The notes under the pieces: generated by a model | The model's input: the letters and a program-made list of their open reading frames with translations, nothing else | Database searches by the model: none | Told to the model about the DNA's origin: nothing | Shown here: piece by piece, positions 22,079 to 30,553 of the stretch | How the letters are laid out: the number at the start of each line of letters is the position of its first letter | How positions within the stretch are numbered: the first letter of the stretch is position 1 | DNA from: an uncultured Eubacteriales bacterium | Lineage (GTDB): Bacteria > Bacillota > Clostridia > Oscillospirales > CAG-382 | NCBI GenBank assembly: GCA_934502885.1 | Contig: CAKSUT010000015.1 | Coordinates: forward strand, 1 to 60,067 | Direction of reading: 5' to 3' | Length of the DNA stretch: 60,067 nt | Made by a program: the position numbers and the translations under genes

Positions 22079-23608
22079 ATGATAACTAAGACCTACAGTG
22101 CCGCCGTAATGGGCATTGACGGTTACATAATAGATGTCGAATGCTATATTGACAACGGATTCAGCGATTTTGACATAATAGGACTTCCGGACACTGCGGT
22201 GAGGGAATCGTGTTCGAGAATACACGCCGCAATAAAAAACTCCGGGTATGATTTTCCCGACAACTCGATAACGGTAAATCTTGCGCCGGCGGACATTCCT
22301 AAGCAGGGTACGGGATATGACCTTGCGATATTTGTATCTCTGATGAAGAACAGTCTGATACCGGAGTGCGACATCTCAAAAATGTGCTTTGCCGGAGAAA
22401 TATCTCTCAGCGGAGAGTTGCGCTTCACAGACGGAGTGCTTTCGATGTGTCTTGCGGCGAAGGCGGCGGGGTTCACCGAGATATATGTTCCTGCGGCAAA
22501 CGCGAACGAGGCGGCGATAGTTGAGGGAATAGACGTTTACGGCATAAGCAACATAGTCGAGCTTATCGACCATCTTTCGGGCGCCGTGCCGCTTTCTCCG
22601 CAGAAGGTTGACACCGACGCGCTTTTCCGTTTTTCCTACGACGGTCTGCCGGATCTTTCGGACGTAAAAGGGCAGGAGAAGGTGAAGAAGGCGATTGAGA
22701 TAGCCGCCGCAGGAATGCACAACGTACTTCTCATCGGGCCTCCAGGCACGGGAAAGAGTATGCTTGCGAAGAGAATACCGGGCATACTTCCGCCTATGTC
22801 CTTTGACGAAGCTATTGAGACGACGAAGATTCACTCTGCGGCAGGTATGCTTGAAGCAGGCGAAACTCTTATTACGAGGCGTCCGTTCAGGTCTCCGCAT
22901 CACACGATGTCAACGGCAGGTCTTGTCGGCGGCGGACGGATACCGACTCCAGGCGAGATTTCTCTTGCGCACAACGGCGTGCTTTTCCTCGACGAGCTTC
23001 CGGAATTTGACAAGAGTGCGACGGAAAGTCTGCGTCAGCCTCTTGAGGACGGAAAGATAGTTATAACGAGGGTAAACGGAAAATACACTTTTCCGTGCGA
23101 GTTTATGCTTGTGGGAGCGATGAATCCGTGCAAGTGCGGCTACTACGGTCATCCGACGAAGAAGTGCATCTGTCCTCCGGGGTCTATCGCGAGGTATCTC
23201 GGCAAGGTTTCCGGACCTCTTCTCGACAGAATGGATGTGCAGGTTGAAGTGCCGCCTCTTTCCTACGAGGCGTTATCGCAGAAGAAGCCGTCGGAGGAAT
23301 CGAAGTATGTGCGCGAGCGTGTTTTCAAGGCGCGCGAGATAATGACGAAGCGTTATGCCGGAACGGGGATTGTCTCGAACGCGTCGCTGACTCCGGCAAT
23401 GATACGCGAATACTGTATTCTCGAGGATGACGCGGAGATTATTCTCAAGGCGGCGTTCGAGAAGATGAACCTCTCCGCGCGAGGTTACGACAGAATTCTG
23501 AAGGTAGCGCGGACGGTTGCCGATATGGAGGCGTCGGAAAAGATAAAGAAAGAGCATATCGCCCTCGCCATTCAGTTCCGCAGCCTCGACAGAAAATACT
23601 GGAAGTAA
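22079..23608 (+). CDS. YifB/ComM-family Mg-chelatase-like AAA+ ATPase
   Basis: 509 residues. N-terminal Lon-like domain (VECYIDNGFSDFDIIGLPDT), then the AAA+ module: Walker A LLIGPPGTGKSMLAKRIPGI, Walker B NGVLFLDELPEF, and the zinc-type segment NPCKCGYYGHPTKKCICPPG, then the C-terminal Mg-chelatase domain (LSARGYDRILKVARTVADME). In naturally competent Proteobacteria ComM promotes branch migration during transformation; the role in Clostridia is less clear. Complete gene with its own promoter and a GGGAG ribosome site. Confidence 0.93.
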   Translation: MITKTYSAAVMGIDGYIIDVECYIDNGFSDFDIIGLPDTAVRESCSRIHAAIKNSGYDFPDNSITVNLAPADIPKQGTGYDLAIFVSLMKNSLIPECDISKMCFAGEISLSGELRFTDGVLSMCLAAKAAGFTEIYVPAANANEAAIVEGIDVYGISNIVELIDHLSGAVPLSPQKVDTDALFRFSYDGLPDLSDVKGQEKVKKAIEIAAAGMHNVLLIGPPGTGKSMLAKRIPGILPPMSFDEAIETTKIHSAAGMLEAGETLITRRPFRSPHHTMSTAGLVGGGRIPTPGEISLAHNGVLFLDELPEFDKSATESLRQPLEDGKIVITRVNGKYTFPCEFMLVGAMNPCKCGYYGHPTKKCICPPGSIARYLGKVSGPLLDRMDVQVEVPPLSYEALSQKKPSEESKYVRERVFKAREIMTKRYAGTGIVSNASLTPAMIREYCILEDDAEIILKAAFEKMNLSARGYDRILKVARTVADMEASEKIKKEHIALAIQFRSLDRKYWK

Positions 23609-23792
23609 TCTGCCGCAAGTGCTTACGGGCGCACAGGGCTTACGGGGGTATTCTTTTCTGAAGAAAAGAACCAAAAGACTTTATCCTATAGTAATTTTGG
23701 GGTTGGCTCGCACGACGTCGTCAAGGACTCCGTCGTGAATTGAGGCGGACTCATCTTATCCGAGATCGGAGCGTTTAAGCTCGGCAACGCCA

Positions 23793-23836
23793 CTCTCCAC
23801 TCTTGCGAAAGCTTTGCTTTCGTACTCTCCACTCTT
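23793..23836. repeat. Small direct repeat flanking a hairpin
   Basis: CTCTCCACTCTT occurs at 23793-23804 and 23825-23836, flanking a hairpin GCGAAAGC/GCTTTCGT. This lies in a 282-base non-coding gap (23609-23890) which otherwise shows no gene. Such short repeat clusters often occur many times in a genome; this cannot be tested here. Confidence 0.4.
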
Positions 23837-23890
23837 TAAAATGTCAATCGTCAATTATCAATTTTATATATTTTTTCGGAGGAAAAAACA

Positions 23891-24547
23891 ATGGAATTAC
23901 AGGGTAAAAAAGTAAACTTTCTCGGCGACAGCATAACTCACGGAACGGGTGCATCGTGCAGCGAGAACTGCTACGTTTCGGTATTCGGCAGAATAAGCGG
24001 TGCTGAGGTTCGCAACTACGGTATCGGCGGTACGAGAATCGCACGTCAGAAGACTCCGACGGAACCCGTGTGGGACAACGGCGACTTTGTAATGCGCGCA
24101 GACGAAATGGATGCCGACGCGGATGTTGTCGTTGTATTCGGCGGCACAAACGACTACGGTCACGGCGACGCCGCACTCGGAAGCTTCGAGAGTCACGATG
24201 TATACACGTTCTACGGTGCTCTGCGCACACTCTGCGAAAAGCTCATAGCAAAGTATCCCAAGGCGAAAATTGTGTTCATGACACCCACTCACCGCTGTGC
24301 CGAAAACAAGCTCATCAACGAGAGGGGCATACGCAACGTCGCGACTCTTTCGCAGTACGCAGACATAATCAAAGAGGTAACTAAATACTATTCGATCCCC
24401 GTTCTCGACCTTTATGCGGTAAGCGGAATGCAGCCTGAGGTCGAGGTTCTCAAGCAAACCTATATGCCCGACGGACTCCACCCGAACGACGCCGGACATG
24501 AGAAGATTGCGAAGCTTCTTTATTCGTTCCTCACGGCGCTTCACTGA
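23891..24547 (+). CDS. SGNH/GDSL-family hydrolase (cytoplasmic)
   Basis: 218 residues. All four blocks of the SGNH family are present: FLGDSITHGTG (catalytic Ser), glycine in NYGIGGTR, FGGTNDYGHG (Asn), and DGLHPNDAGH (Asp-x-x-His). No signal peptide. Predicted esterase, possibly a carbohydrate esterase deacetylating sugars. A ribosome site, GGAGG, precedes the ATG. It is followed 10 bases later by a secreted SGNH lipoprotein, so the pair may remove acyl groups inside and outside the cell. Confidence 0.85.
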   Translation: MELQGKKVNFLGDSITHGTGASCSENCYVSVFGRISGAEVRNYGIGGTRIARQKTPTEPVWDNGDFVMRADEMDADADVVVVFGGTNDYGHGDAALGSFESHDVYTFYGALRTLCEKLIAKYPKAKIVFMTPTHRCAENKLINERGIRNVATLSQYADIIKEVTKYYSIPVLDLYAVSGMQPEVEVLKQTYMPDGLHPNDAGHEKIAKLLYSFLTALH

Positions 24548-24557
24548 GAGGTGCGCC

Positions 24558-25811
24558 ATGAAGAACAGGCTCAAATCGTTATCCGTGTATCTTCTCACGG
24601 CGGCGCTTATTCTGACTGCCGCCGGGTGCGTAAAGAGCAATGTCTCCGACTTTGGCGAAGAGACTGCCGACGGCACGGAAACGACCGGAAACGAAATCAT
24701 CAACAACAGTGAGGTACAAACCGAAATGGACAACAGACTCTGCAACACATACGCAAAACTCACCGAGGACAAGGTTCTCAACATCGTGTACATCGGCGGC
24801 TCCGTCACCGACGGCTACGGTGCTTCGGATCAGAATACGAAGTCGTGGCTTGCAAAGACAAACGACTGGTTTCGTGAGCGTTTTCCCGACGCAAAGATAA
24901 ACGGCATGCGCTGTTCTATAGGCGGCACAGGGTCGTATCTTGCGGCGTTCCGCTACGAAAAAGAGGTTGCGCCGAAAAACCCGGACCTTCTCTTTATCGA
25001 GTACGCCGTAAACGACAAGTACAACGGTCAGGGTTACGACGAAGTTCTCAGGACTTCCGAAACGATAGTGAGAAAGGCATACGAACACAACCCGAACATA
25101 GATATCGTTTACATTCTCACTTTCGATAAGGGTGACGGAACCTCCGATTACGACGCACTCCGTGCTCACCGTGACGTGGCGGAGCATTACGGACTCATAA
25201 ACATAAAGCTCAGCGATTACGTTTACGATATGCTTGAGCGCACCGGCGACGATTTTTCGAAGTATTACATGGACGGCGTACATCCGAACGACGAGGGCTA
25301 TTCTTACTACGCCTCGGTAATAACCGGAGTACTCGGAGAGGAGCTTGTCACAAACCCACCCGTAAATGCGAAAATTTCGGCAAAGGTTCTCCACGAAACG
25401 CTCTCCCCCACTCTTATCGAGGACGCCGACCTTGTCTTTGCGGACAAGATAAACCTTTCGAACTCCGTCGGCTTCGAGTATCAGTCAAAGACAAACTTCT
25501 CGTGGCTCGGCATGAGGTTCAACGGCAGAATCTTCGCAAAATCCGCCGGAAGCAGGATTACTCTCGAATTTGACGGAACAGACTTCGGCATCTGCTACGG
25601 CATAGGTCCGGACATGGGTATTGTTTCGTGCAGTGTGGACGGAGGCGAGCCTGTGGTTATCGACGCCTACCGTGACTACAAGAACCCCAAGGACGCCGTT
25701 CTGGCATGGGATCTCGAGAAGGGAAAGCACACAGTGACAATCGAGGTAACGGGCAAAAACGAAAAGAGCGGCGGCGAGGAATTTGAAATAGGCGCACTTC
25801 TTGTCGGCTGA
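24558..25811 (+). CDS. SGNH/GDSL-family lipoprotein with C-terminal beta-sandwich domain
   Basis: 417 residues counted from ATG 24558, which has GAGAGG 6 bases upstream. Signal peptide with lipobox (ILTAAGC) anchors it outside the cell. SGNH blocks: VYIGGSVTDGYG (Ser), SIGGTGS, EYAVNDKY (Asn), and MDGVHPNDEGY (Asp/His). From about residue 260 a second beta-rich domain follows (FEYQSKTNFSWLGMRFNGRI, ITLEFDGTDFGICYGIG), like the N-terminal jelly-roll of carbohydrate esterase family 2 or a carbohydrate-binding module. Predicted extracellular polysaccharide deacetylase; substrate not known. Confidence 0.85.
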   Translation: MKNRLKSLSVYLLTAALILTAAGCVKSNVSDFGEETADGTETTGNEIINNSEVQTEMDNRLCNTYAKLTEDKVLNIVYIGGSVTDGYGASDQNTKSWLAKTNDWFRERFPDAKINGMRCSIGGTGSYLAAFRYEKEVAPKNPDLLFIEYAVNDKYNGQGYDEVLRTSETIVRKAYEHNPNIDIVYILTFDKGDGTSDYDALRAHRDVAEHYGLINIKLSDYVYDMLERTGDDFSKYYMDGVHPNDEGYSYYASVITGVLGEELVTNPPVNAKISAKVLHETLSPTLIEDADLVFADKINLSNSVGFEYQSKTNFSWLGMRFNGRIFAKSAGSRITLEFDGTDFGICYGIGPDMGIVSCSVDGGEPVVIDAYRDYKNPKDAVLAWDLEKGKHTVTIEVTGKNEKSGGEEFEIGALLVG

Positions 25812-25844
25812 CTGCGGCGTTAGTAAAATATTTCGATAAATGCG

Positions 25845-25873
25845 TTGAATTATTTATATTTACTTGTTATAAT
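25845..25873 (+). promoter_or_regulatory. Promoter upstream of the DUF1858 gene
   Basis: TTGAAT (25845-25850), 17 bases, TATAAT (25868-25873). Confidence 0.7.
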
Positions 25874-25937
25874 AACGCATGATCGGGGTATACTTCGTGT
25901 ACACGGTCGCAAACTATGACAAAAAGGAGTAATTATC

Positions 25938-26141
25938 ATGGATAAGATAACAAAGGATTTTATTATAGGCGATATTCTCGATGCGGAACCCGACTGCGCA
26001 AAGTTTTTCTTCGAGATAGGCATGCACTGCCTCGGCTGTCCGTCCGCAAGAGGCGAGTCTGTTGAGCAGGCGTGCGAGGTTCACGGTGTGGACGCAGACG
26101 CTCTCGTTGAAAAGATAAACGCTTTTCTCGCATCAAAGTAA
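25938..26141 (+). CDS. DUF1858-domain protein
   Basis: 67 residues. DFIIGDILDAEPDCAKFFFE then GMHCLGCPSARGESVEQACE matches DUF1858, a small helical domain often found with hybrid-cluster or ScdA/RIC-type proteins and in redox settings. The CLGC pair may bind a metal or form a disulfide. AAAAGGAG stands before the ATG. It is followed by trmK after 16 bases. Confidence 0.85.
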   Translation: MDKITKDFIIGDILDAEPDCAKFFFEIGMHCLGCPSARGESVEQACEVHGVDADALVEKINAFLASK

Positions 26142-26157
26142 TTCGGAAGTAATTCAG

Positions 26158-26934
26158 ATGATGCACAAAACGGTAAACTTAAATACCGAAAACAATTCAA
26201 GACTCGGGGCGGCGGCTGAATATGTCGCCGTCCGTCTTTCTTTTGAGAGTGAAGACACACCGCTTATCTGCGCCGACGTGGGAGCTGACCACGCATACCT
26301 TTCGATATATCTTGCCGAGAGCGGAATTTGCGAAAGAGTTTACGCCACCGAAATAAACGAAGGTCCGTGCGAAAAGGCGAAAATAAACATCGCAAGCCGC
26401 CGTCCGCTGTCTGTGAAGTGCGCTGACGGTGCGATAAGGTCGATGCCTCTTTCGGAGATTGTGACGGTTCACAGCACGGACGGTCTTGACACCATGGAGG
26501 GCAGAGGGATTAACCGCGTCGTAATCTGCGGAATGGGCGGCGAGGTTATATCGGGTATACTCGAAAGAGCTCCGTTTGTCCGTAACAGCAAAATCAAGCT
26601 TGTTCTTCAGCCAATGTCGCGTGAAGCGGAGCTTCGCGAATACCTCGCGGCAAACGGCTTTGAGATTATCGACGAGAAGCTTGTCGCCGACGCAGACCGT
26701 GTGTACGCCGTAATTGCCGCAGTGTGGGACGGAAAGAAACGTGATTTTTCGCCGTCGGAGCTGATACTCGGCAAAAACATAATCGGTCGCGGCGGAGAGC
26801 TTTTCCGCAGTCTTTTGAAGAGAAAGCTTCTCCATGCGAAAAACAGAATGAAGGACGCCTCTCACAGCGAATACGACGCGCGCCTTTACGGCGAGCTTTC
26901 CGCACTCTGCCAGAGAGAACATATTGAGGTATAG
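26158..26934 (+). CDS. trmK: tRNA (adenine22-N1)-methyltransferase
   Basis: 258 residues. The SAM-binding motif is CADVGADHAYLSIYLA; GLDTMEGRGINRVVICGMGG and LVLQPMSREAELREYLAANG are typical of TrmK (YqfN), which methylates N1 of A22 in tRNA. In many Firmicutes it lies next to a Nif3-like gene, as here (27462), with a small kinase gene inserted. The ribosome site is weak (GGAAG). Start at 26158 or the next codon 26161; both are ATG. Confidence 0.9.
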   Translation: MMHKTVNLNTENNSRLGAAAEYVAVRLSFESEDTPLICADVGADHAYLSIYLAESGICERVYATEINEGPCEKAKINIASRRPLSVKCADGAIRSMPLSEIVTVHSTDGLDTMEGRGINRVVICGMGGEVISGILERAPFVRNSKIKLVLQPMSREAELREYLAANGFEIIDEKLVADADRVYAVIAAVWDGKKRDFSPSELILGKNIIGRGGELFRSLLKRKLLHAKNRMKDASHSEYDARLYGELSALCQREHIEV

Positions 26935-26935
26935 C

Positions 26936-27445
26936 ATGAAGCGCGTGATAATACTCGGTTCTCCCGGTGCCGGAAAATCGGCTCTTTCGTTTGCACTTTC
27001 CGAAAAAACGGGAATACCGGTAACTCACCTCGACAAGCTCTTTTGGACTCCCGGTTGGGTGAGCGTTTCGGCGGAGGAGCTTGACAAAAGGATAGAAAAC
27101 GCGGTTTCGGCGGACGAGTGGATAATCGACGGCAATTACAGCCGCACTATCCCCATGCGTCTTGAAAGGTGCGATACTGTGATTTTTCTCGACTACCCCA
27201 CGCACGTCTGCCTTTTCGGCGTGATAAAGCGCATAATAAAATATCAAGGAAAAGTGAGGGACGATATGTCCCCCGGCTGTCCGGAGCGGTTTGACCTTGA
27301 ATTTCTCAAATACGTCGCAGGTTTCCGCAAAAAACAAAGGGCAAGAATACTGTCGCTTCTGTCGTCGGATCCGGCTTTCGGAAAGTCGGTTTACATTCTC
27401 AAAAACCGTGCGGAGTGCCGGCGTTTTCTGTCGGAGCTTTCGTAA
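26936..27445 (+). CDS. P-loop kinase, adenylate-kinase/FlaR-like (DNA topology modulation family)
   Basis: 169 residues from ATG 26936, which follows the trmK stop after one base with GAGGT upstream. Walker A GSPGAGKSALSFALSEKTGI; then HLDKLFWTPGW and DEWIIDGNYSRTIPMRLERC are typical of FlaR/YqaC-like small kinases. The LID-like region is RIIKYQGKVRDDM. The substrate is unknown. Translationally coupled to trmK. Confidence 0.85.
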   Translation: MKRVIILGSPGAGKSALSFALSEKTGIPVTHLDKLFWTPGWVSVSAEELDKRIENAVSADEWIIDGNYSRTIPMRLERCDTVIFLDYPTHVCLFGVIKRIIKYQGKVRDDMSPGCPERFDLEFLKYVAGFRKKQRARILSLLSSDPAFGKSVYILKNRAECRRFLSELS

Positions 27446-27461
27446 ATTAAGGAGGGATACC

Positions 27462-28256
27462 ATGTCGGTAAGAATAAATGAGATAGACAAGCTTATGTGC
27501 GATATCGCACCGAAATATCTCTCGGAGCCGTGGGACAACGACGGCATAATGGTCTGCGGCGATGTCGGACGTGAAGTTAAGTGCGCCGCCGTATGTCTTG
27601 AAGTGAGCGATGAAGCGGTTGATTTCGCCGTCAGAGAGGGTGCGGAGGTTATCGTAACTCACCATCCCTACATTTTCCGTCCGCTGAAGAGCGTAAAAGG
27701 AAACACCTTCTCGACGATTGAGAAGCTCATGAAAAACGGAATTTCCGTGCTGTCGTACCACACGCGTCTCGACAAGGCAGACGGCGGAGTAAACGATGTT
27801 CTTGCGGAAAAACTCGGTCTTTCGGATATCGAAAAATATGGCGAAAGTGCCGACGACAAACAGCCCATGGGACGCATCGGAACTCTTCCCGAGGAAATGT
27901 CGGCGGACGAATTTGCGGAGTATATCGCAGAAACTCTCGGAGCGGACGGACTTCGGTATGCCGCACCCAAGGGCGGAAAGGCGGTCAAGCGTGTTGCGGT
28001 ACTCGGAGGTGCGGGCAAGGACTTTCTCGCCGGAGCGTATGCCGCAGGAGCGGACGCTTTTGTAAGCGGCGACCTTTCGCACAACACATATCTCGACGGA
28101 AGCGAGATGGGGCTTGTCACGGTGGACGCCGGTCACTATGCGACGGAGAATCCCATAACGGAGAAAATCGCCTCCCTACTCTCGGAAAAACTCGGCGTAA
28201 AGACGCTTGTTTTCGATGTAAAGTCCCCGTACATAGGGATAACCTTCGGAGAATAA
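27462..28256 (+). CDS. Nif3-like dinuclear metal centre protein (YqfO family)
   Basis: 264 residues from ATG 27462 with GGAGGG 5 bases upstream. YLSEPWDNDGIMVCGD, EVIVTHHPYIFRPLKS (two His ligands), LSYHTRLDKADGGVND and the late GHYATENP give the metal site of the GTP cyclohydrolase I type 2/Nif3 family. Biochemical role unsettled. Shorter than Bacillus YqfO because the inserted CutA-like domain is missing. Confidence 0.9.
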   Translation: MSVRINEIDKLMCDIAPKYLSEPWDNDGIMVCGDVGREVKCAAVCLEVSDEAVDFAVREGAEVIVTHHPYIFRPLKSVKGNTFSTIEKLMKNGISVLSYHTRLDKADGGVNDVLAEKLGLSDIEKYGESADDKQPMGRIGTLPEEMSADEFAEYIAETLGADGLRYAAPKGGKAVKRVAVLGGAGKDFLAGAYAAGADAFVSGDLSHNTYLDGSEMGLVTVDAGHYATENPITEKIASLLSEKLGVKTLVFDVKSPYIGITFGE

Positions 28257-28280
28257 CGGCGGAAAGGAACGATAACGGCA

Positions 28281-30077
28281 ATGGCATTTGATGCAGGTCT
28301 CACGGCGGCGGTGGTTCACGAACTAAAAGGACTCATCATCGGCGCAAGAATAGATAAAATATATATGCCCGAAAAAGACGAGGTAATCCTACTTGTAAAG
28401 GGCGCAAAAGAGCAACTTCGGCTTCTTCTGTCGGCAGGAGCAGGTACGTCACGTCTCGGCATAACCTCCTCCGACAAGGAAAACCCGGCAAATCCGCCGA
28501 TGTTCTGTATGCTTCTTCGCAAGTATATTGCAGGCGGTCACATACTTTCGGTAAAACAGCTCGGCTTTGAACGTGCCGTGGAAATTGCGGTAAGCTCACG
28601 CGACGAAATGGGCTTTGTGTCGGAGAAATATCTCATAATCGAGATAATGGGAACGTACAGCAACGTCATACTCTGCGACGAAAACCGCAAAATAATGGCG
28701 GCGGTGAGATACGTTGACCTTTCGGCGTCTGCAAAGCGGCAGATTCTCCCGGGCTTTCCGTATGAGCTTCCTCCCGTGCAGGAGGGAAAACTCGACACGC
28801 TCACTGTCGGCAAGGAGGAATTTCTCGCAAAGCGCACCGCGGCTCTCGCAGACGGTGCCGACATGAAAATCGAGAAATTCATCGTGTCGTTTTTCAGGGG
28901 CGTATCGCCTCTTGTCGCAAGAGAAATAGCGTTCAAAGCGGCTCATGACACAGCTGCTATGCTCTCGGCAATTGATCCCGAGGTACTGTGGTTCTGCTTC
29001 AACGGCGTGTTCTCGAGGGTGCGTGAGGGCGAGTTTGAGCCGTATATTGTGTACGACAAGAGCAAAAAGCCTATCGAATACTCATTTATTGAGATACGTC
29101 AGTACGGTACGGACTCGATAATCGTAAAAAAAACGTCGTTCGGAGAGCTTCTTGACAGCTACTGCGGAGAAAAGGACAGGGGCGAGCGCATAAAACAGCA
29201 CGCACAGGACGTTCTGAGGCTGTTGTCGAATGCGTCGGCGAGAATAACCAAGAAGATAGAGCTTCAGCAGGGAGATCTTGCGGCGTGTGCGAAAAAGGAC
29301 GAGATGAAGCGCATGGGAGATCTCATCACGGCGAATATATATATGCTGAAAAAGGGCATGACCGAGGCGCACGTCATTGACTACAGCGACGAGAATATGC
29401 CTGAAATAACGATTCCTCTCGAAATCAATCTCACGCCGTCGCAGAACGCACAGAAATACTACAAAAAGTATGCAAAGCAGAAGTCCGCAGAGGAAATTCT
29501 TGCGGTACAGATTGAAAACGCACGTCACGAGCTTGAGTATATCGACACTGTGTTTGAGAGCCTCACGAAAGCCGAGACCGAGAAGGATCTTGAGGAAATA
29601 AGAAGCGAGCTTTCCGCCGGCGGCTACGCAAAAAAGCTTGAGTCGATGCATATGTCCTGTACCAAGGCGAAAAAGGCGCACCGTCAGAAGATGCAGAAAA
29701 CCTACAAGCCCATGGAATTTGTTACGTCCGGCGGCTGGAGAGTTGTGTGCGGAAAAAACAATCTTCAGAACGACTACATTACAACGACTCTTGCCGGCAA
29801 GGACGACTACTGGTTCCACGTCAAGGGTATGCCGGGATCTCACACGGTTCTCATGTGCGGCAAGGAAGAGCCCGACGCACTCGACTTCACCGAGGCGGCA
29901 ATGATAGCGGCGTACTACTCCAAGGGCAAGGACACGCCTCAGATTCCCGTTGACTATACGAGGATAAGAAACGTCAAAAAACCGTCGTCGGCAAAGCCGG
30001 GCTTTGTAATCTACGAGAAAAACTACACGGCGTATGTCACCGCCGACAGCGACAAGGTTCTGAAGTTAAAAAAATAA
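28281..30077 (+). CDS. rqcH: Ribosome quality-control factor RqcH (NFACT family, formerly FbpA)
   Basis: 598 residues. NFACT-N domain MAFDAGLTAAVVHELKGLII, middle coiled-coil region (about 300-420), and NFACT-R domain TSGGWRVVCGKNNLQNDYIT then DDYWFHVKGMPGSHTVLMCG, with a final KPGFVIYEKNYTAYVT. RqcH binds 50S subunits with stalled nascent chains and adds C-terminal alanine tails for degradation. The older name, fibronectin-binding protein, refers to a secondary property. GGAAAGGAACG precedes the ATG; 24 bases after the Nif3-like gene. Confidence 0.93.
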   Translation: MAFDAGLTAAVVHELKGLIIGARIDKIYMPEKDEVILLVKGAKEQLRLLLSAGAGTSRLGITSSDKENPANPPMFCMLLRKYIAGGHILSVKQLGFERAVEIAVSSRDEMGFVSEKYLIIEIMGTYSNVILCDENRKIMAAVRYVDLSASAKRQILPGFPYELPPVQEGKLDTLTVGKEEFLAKRTAALADGADMKIEKFIVSFFRGVSPLVAREIAFKAAHDTAAMLSAIDPEVLWFCFNGVFSRVREGEFEPYIVYDKSKKPIEYSFIEIRQYGTDSIIVKKTSFGELLDSYCGEKDRGERIKQHAQDVLRLLSNASARITKKIELQQGDLAACAKKDEMKRMGDLITANIYMLKKGMTEAHVIDYSDENMPEITIPLEINLTPSQNAQKYYKKYAKQKSAEEILAVQIENARHELEYIDTVFESLTKAETEKDLEEIRSELSAGGYAKKLESMHMSCTKAKKAHRQKMQKTYKPMEFVTSGGWRVVCGKNNLQNDYITTTLAGKDDYWFHVKGMPGSHTVLMCGKEEPDALDFTEAAMIAAYYSKGKDTPQIPVDYTRIRNVKKPSSAKPGFVIYEKNYTAYVTADSDKVLKLKK

Positions 30078-30553
30078 CATTTTGAGAGTATTTTCGGGTT
30101 TAACAAAACACAAAGCTTTTGAGTCCGACCGAAAGCACTTCCGCATGGGCGCAGCTGTAACAATACGTCTGCATTTTCTTCGTTGTTTGTTAATATTTTG
30201 AGAATCAGTGTTCGATTGGTGCAATTTACCATTTTAGCTATTAACTGCCGGTGAAAGAAAGTGTATAGATTGTTAATCTAATTTGAACTGCGTATTTCGC
30301 AAATCAGCTCTCGTTTTTACGATGAAACCCAAATTCAGCAAATTGTGTAATTTGGGTTAAAATTGTGTTATGCGAACCGAGAGTTCGTCTTCGATTGCTG
30401 TGCATTTTATACAATTATTTGCGAGTATAATTGTATATTTGCACGATTTTTACATATTCACATTTTTTGATATATTTTTCGCCTTGCGTAAGGTATATTA
30501 TTCTCAAGGCTACCGCAAGGAGCTTAAATGTGAAAAAGGAAGGTAAACAAACA
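30078..30553. other. 476-base AT-rich intergenic region
   Basis: No gene is visible. It contains an imperfect inverted pair AACCCAAATT...AATTTGGGTT (about 30327-30358) and long AT runs near 30410-30480. I see no promoter with consensus spacing, but expression of the following surface-protein gene must start here. Confidence 0.5.
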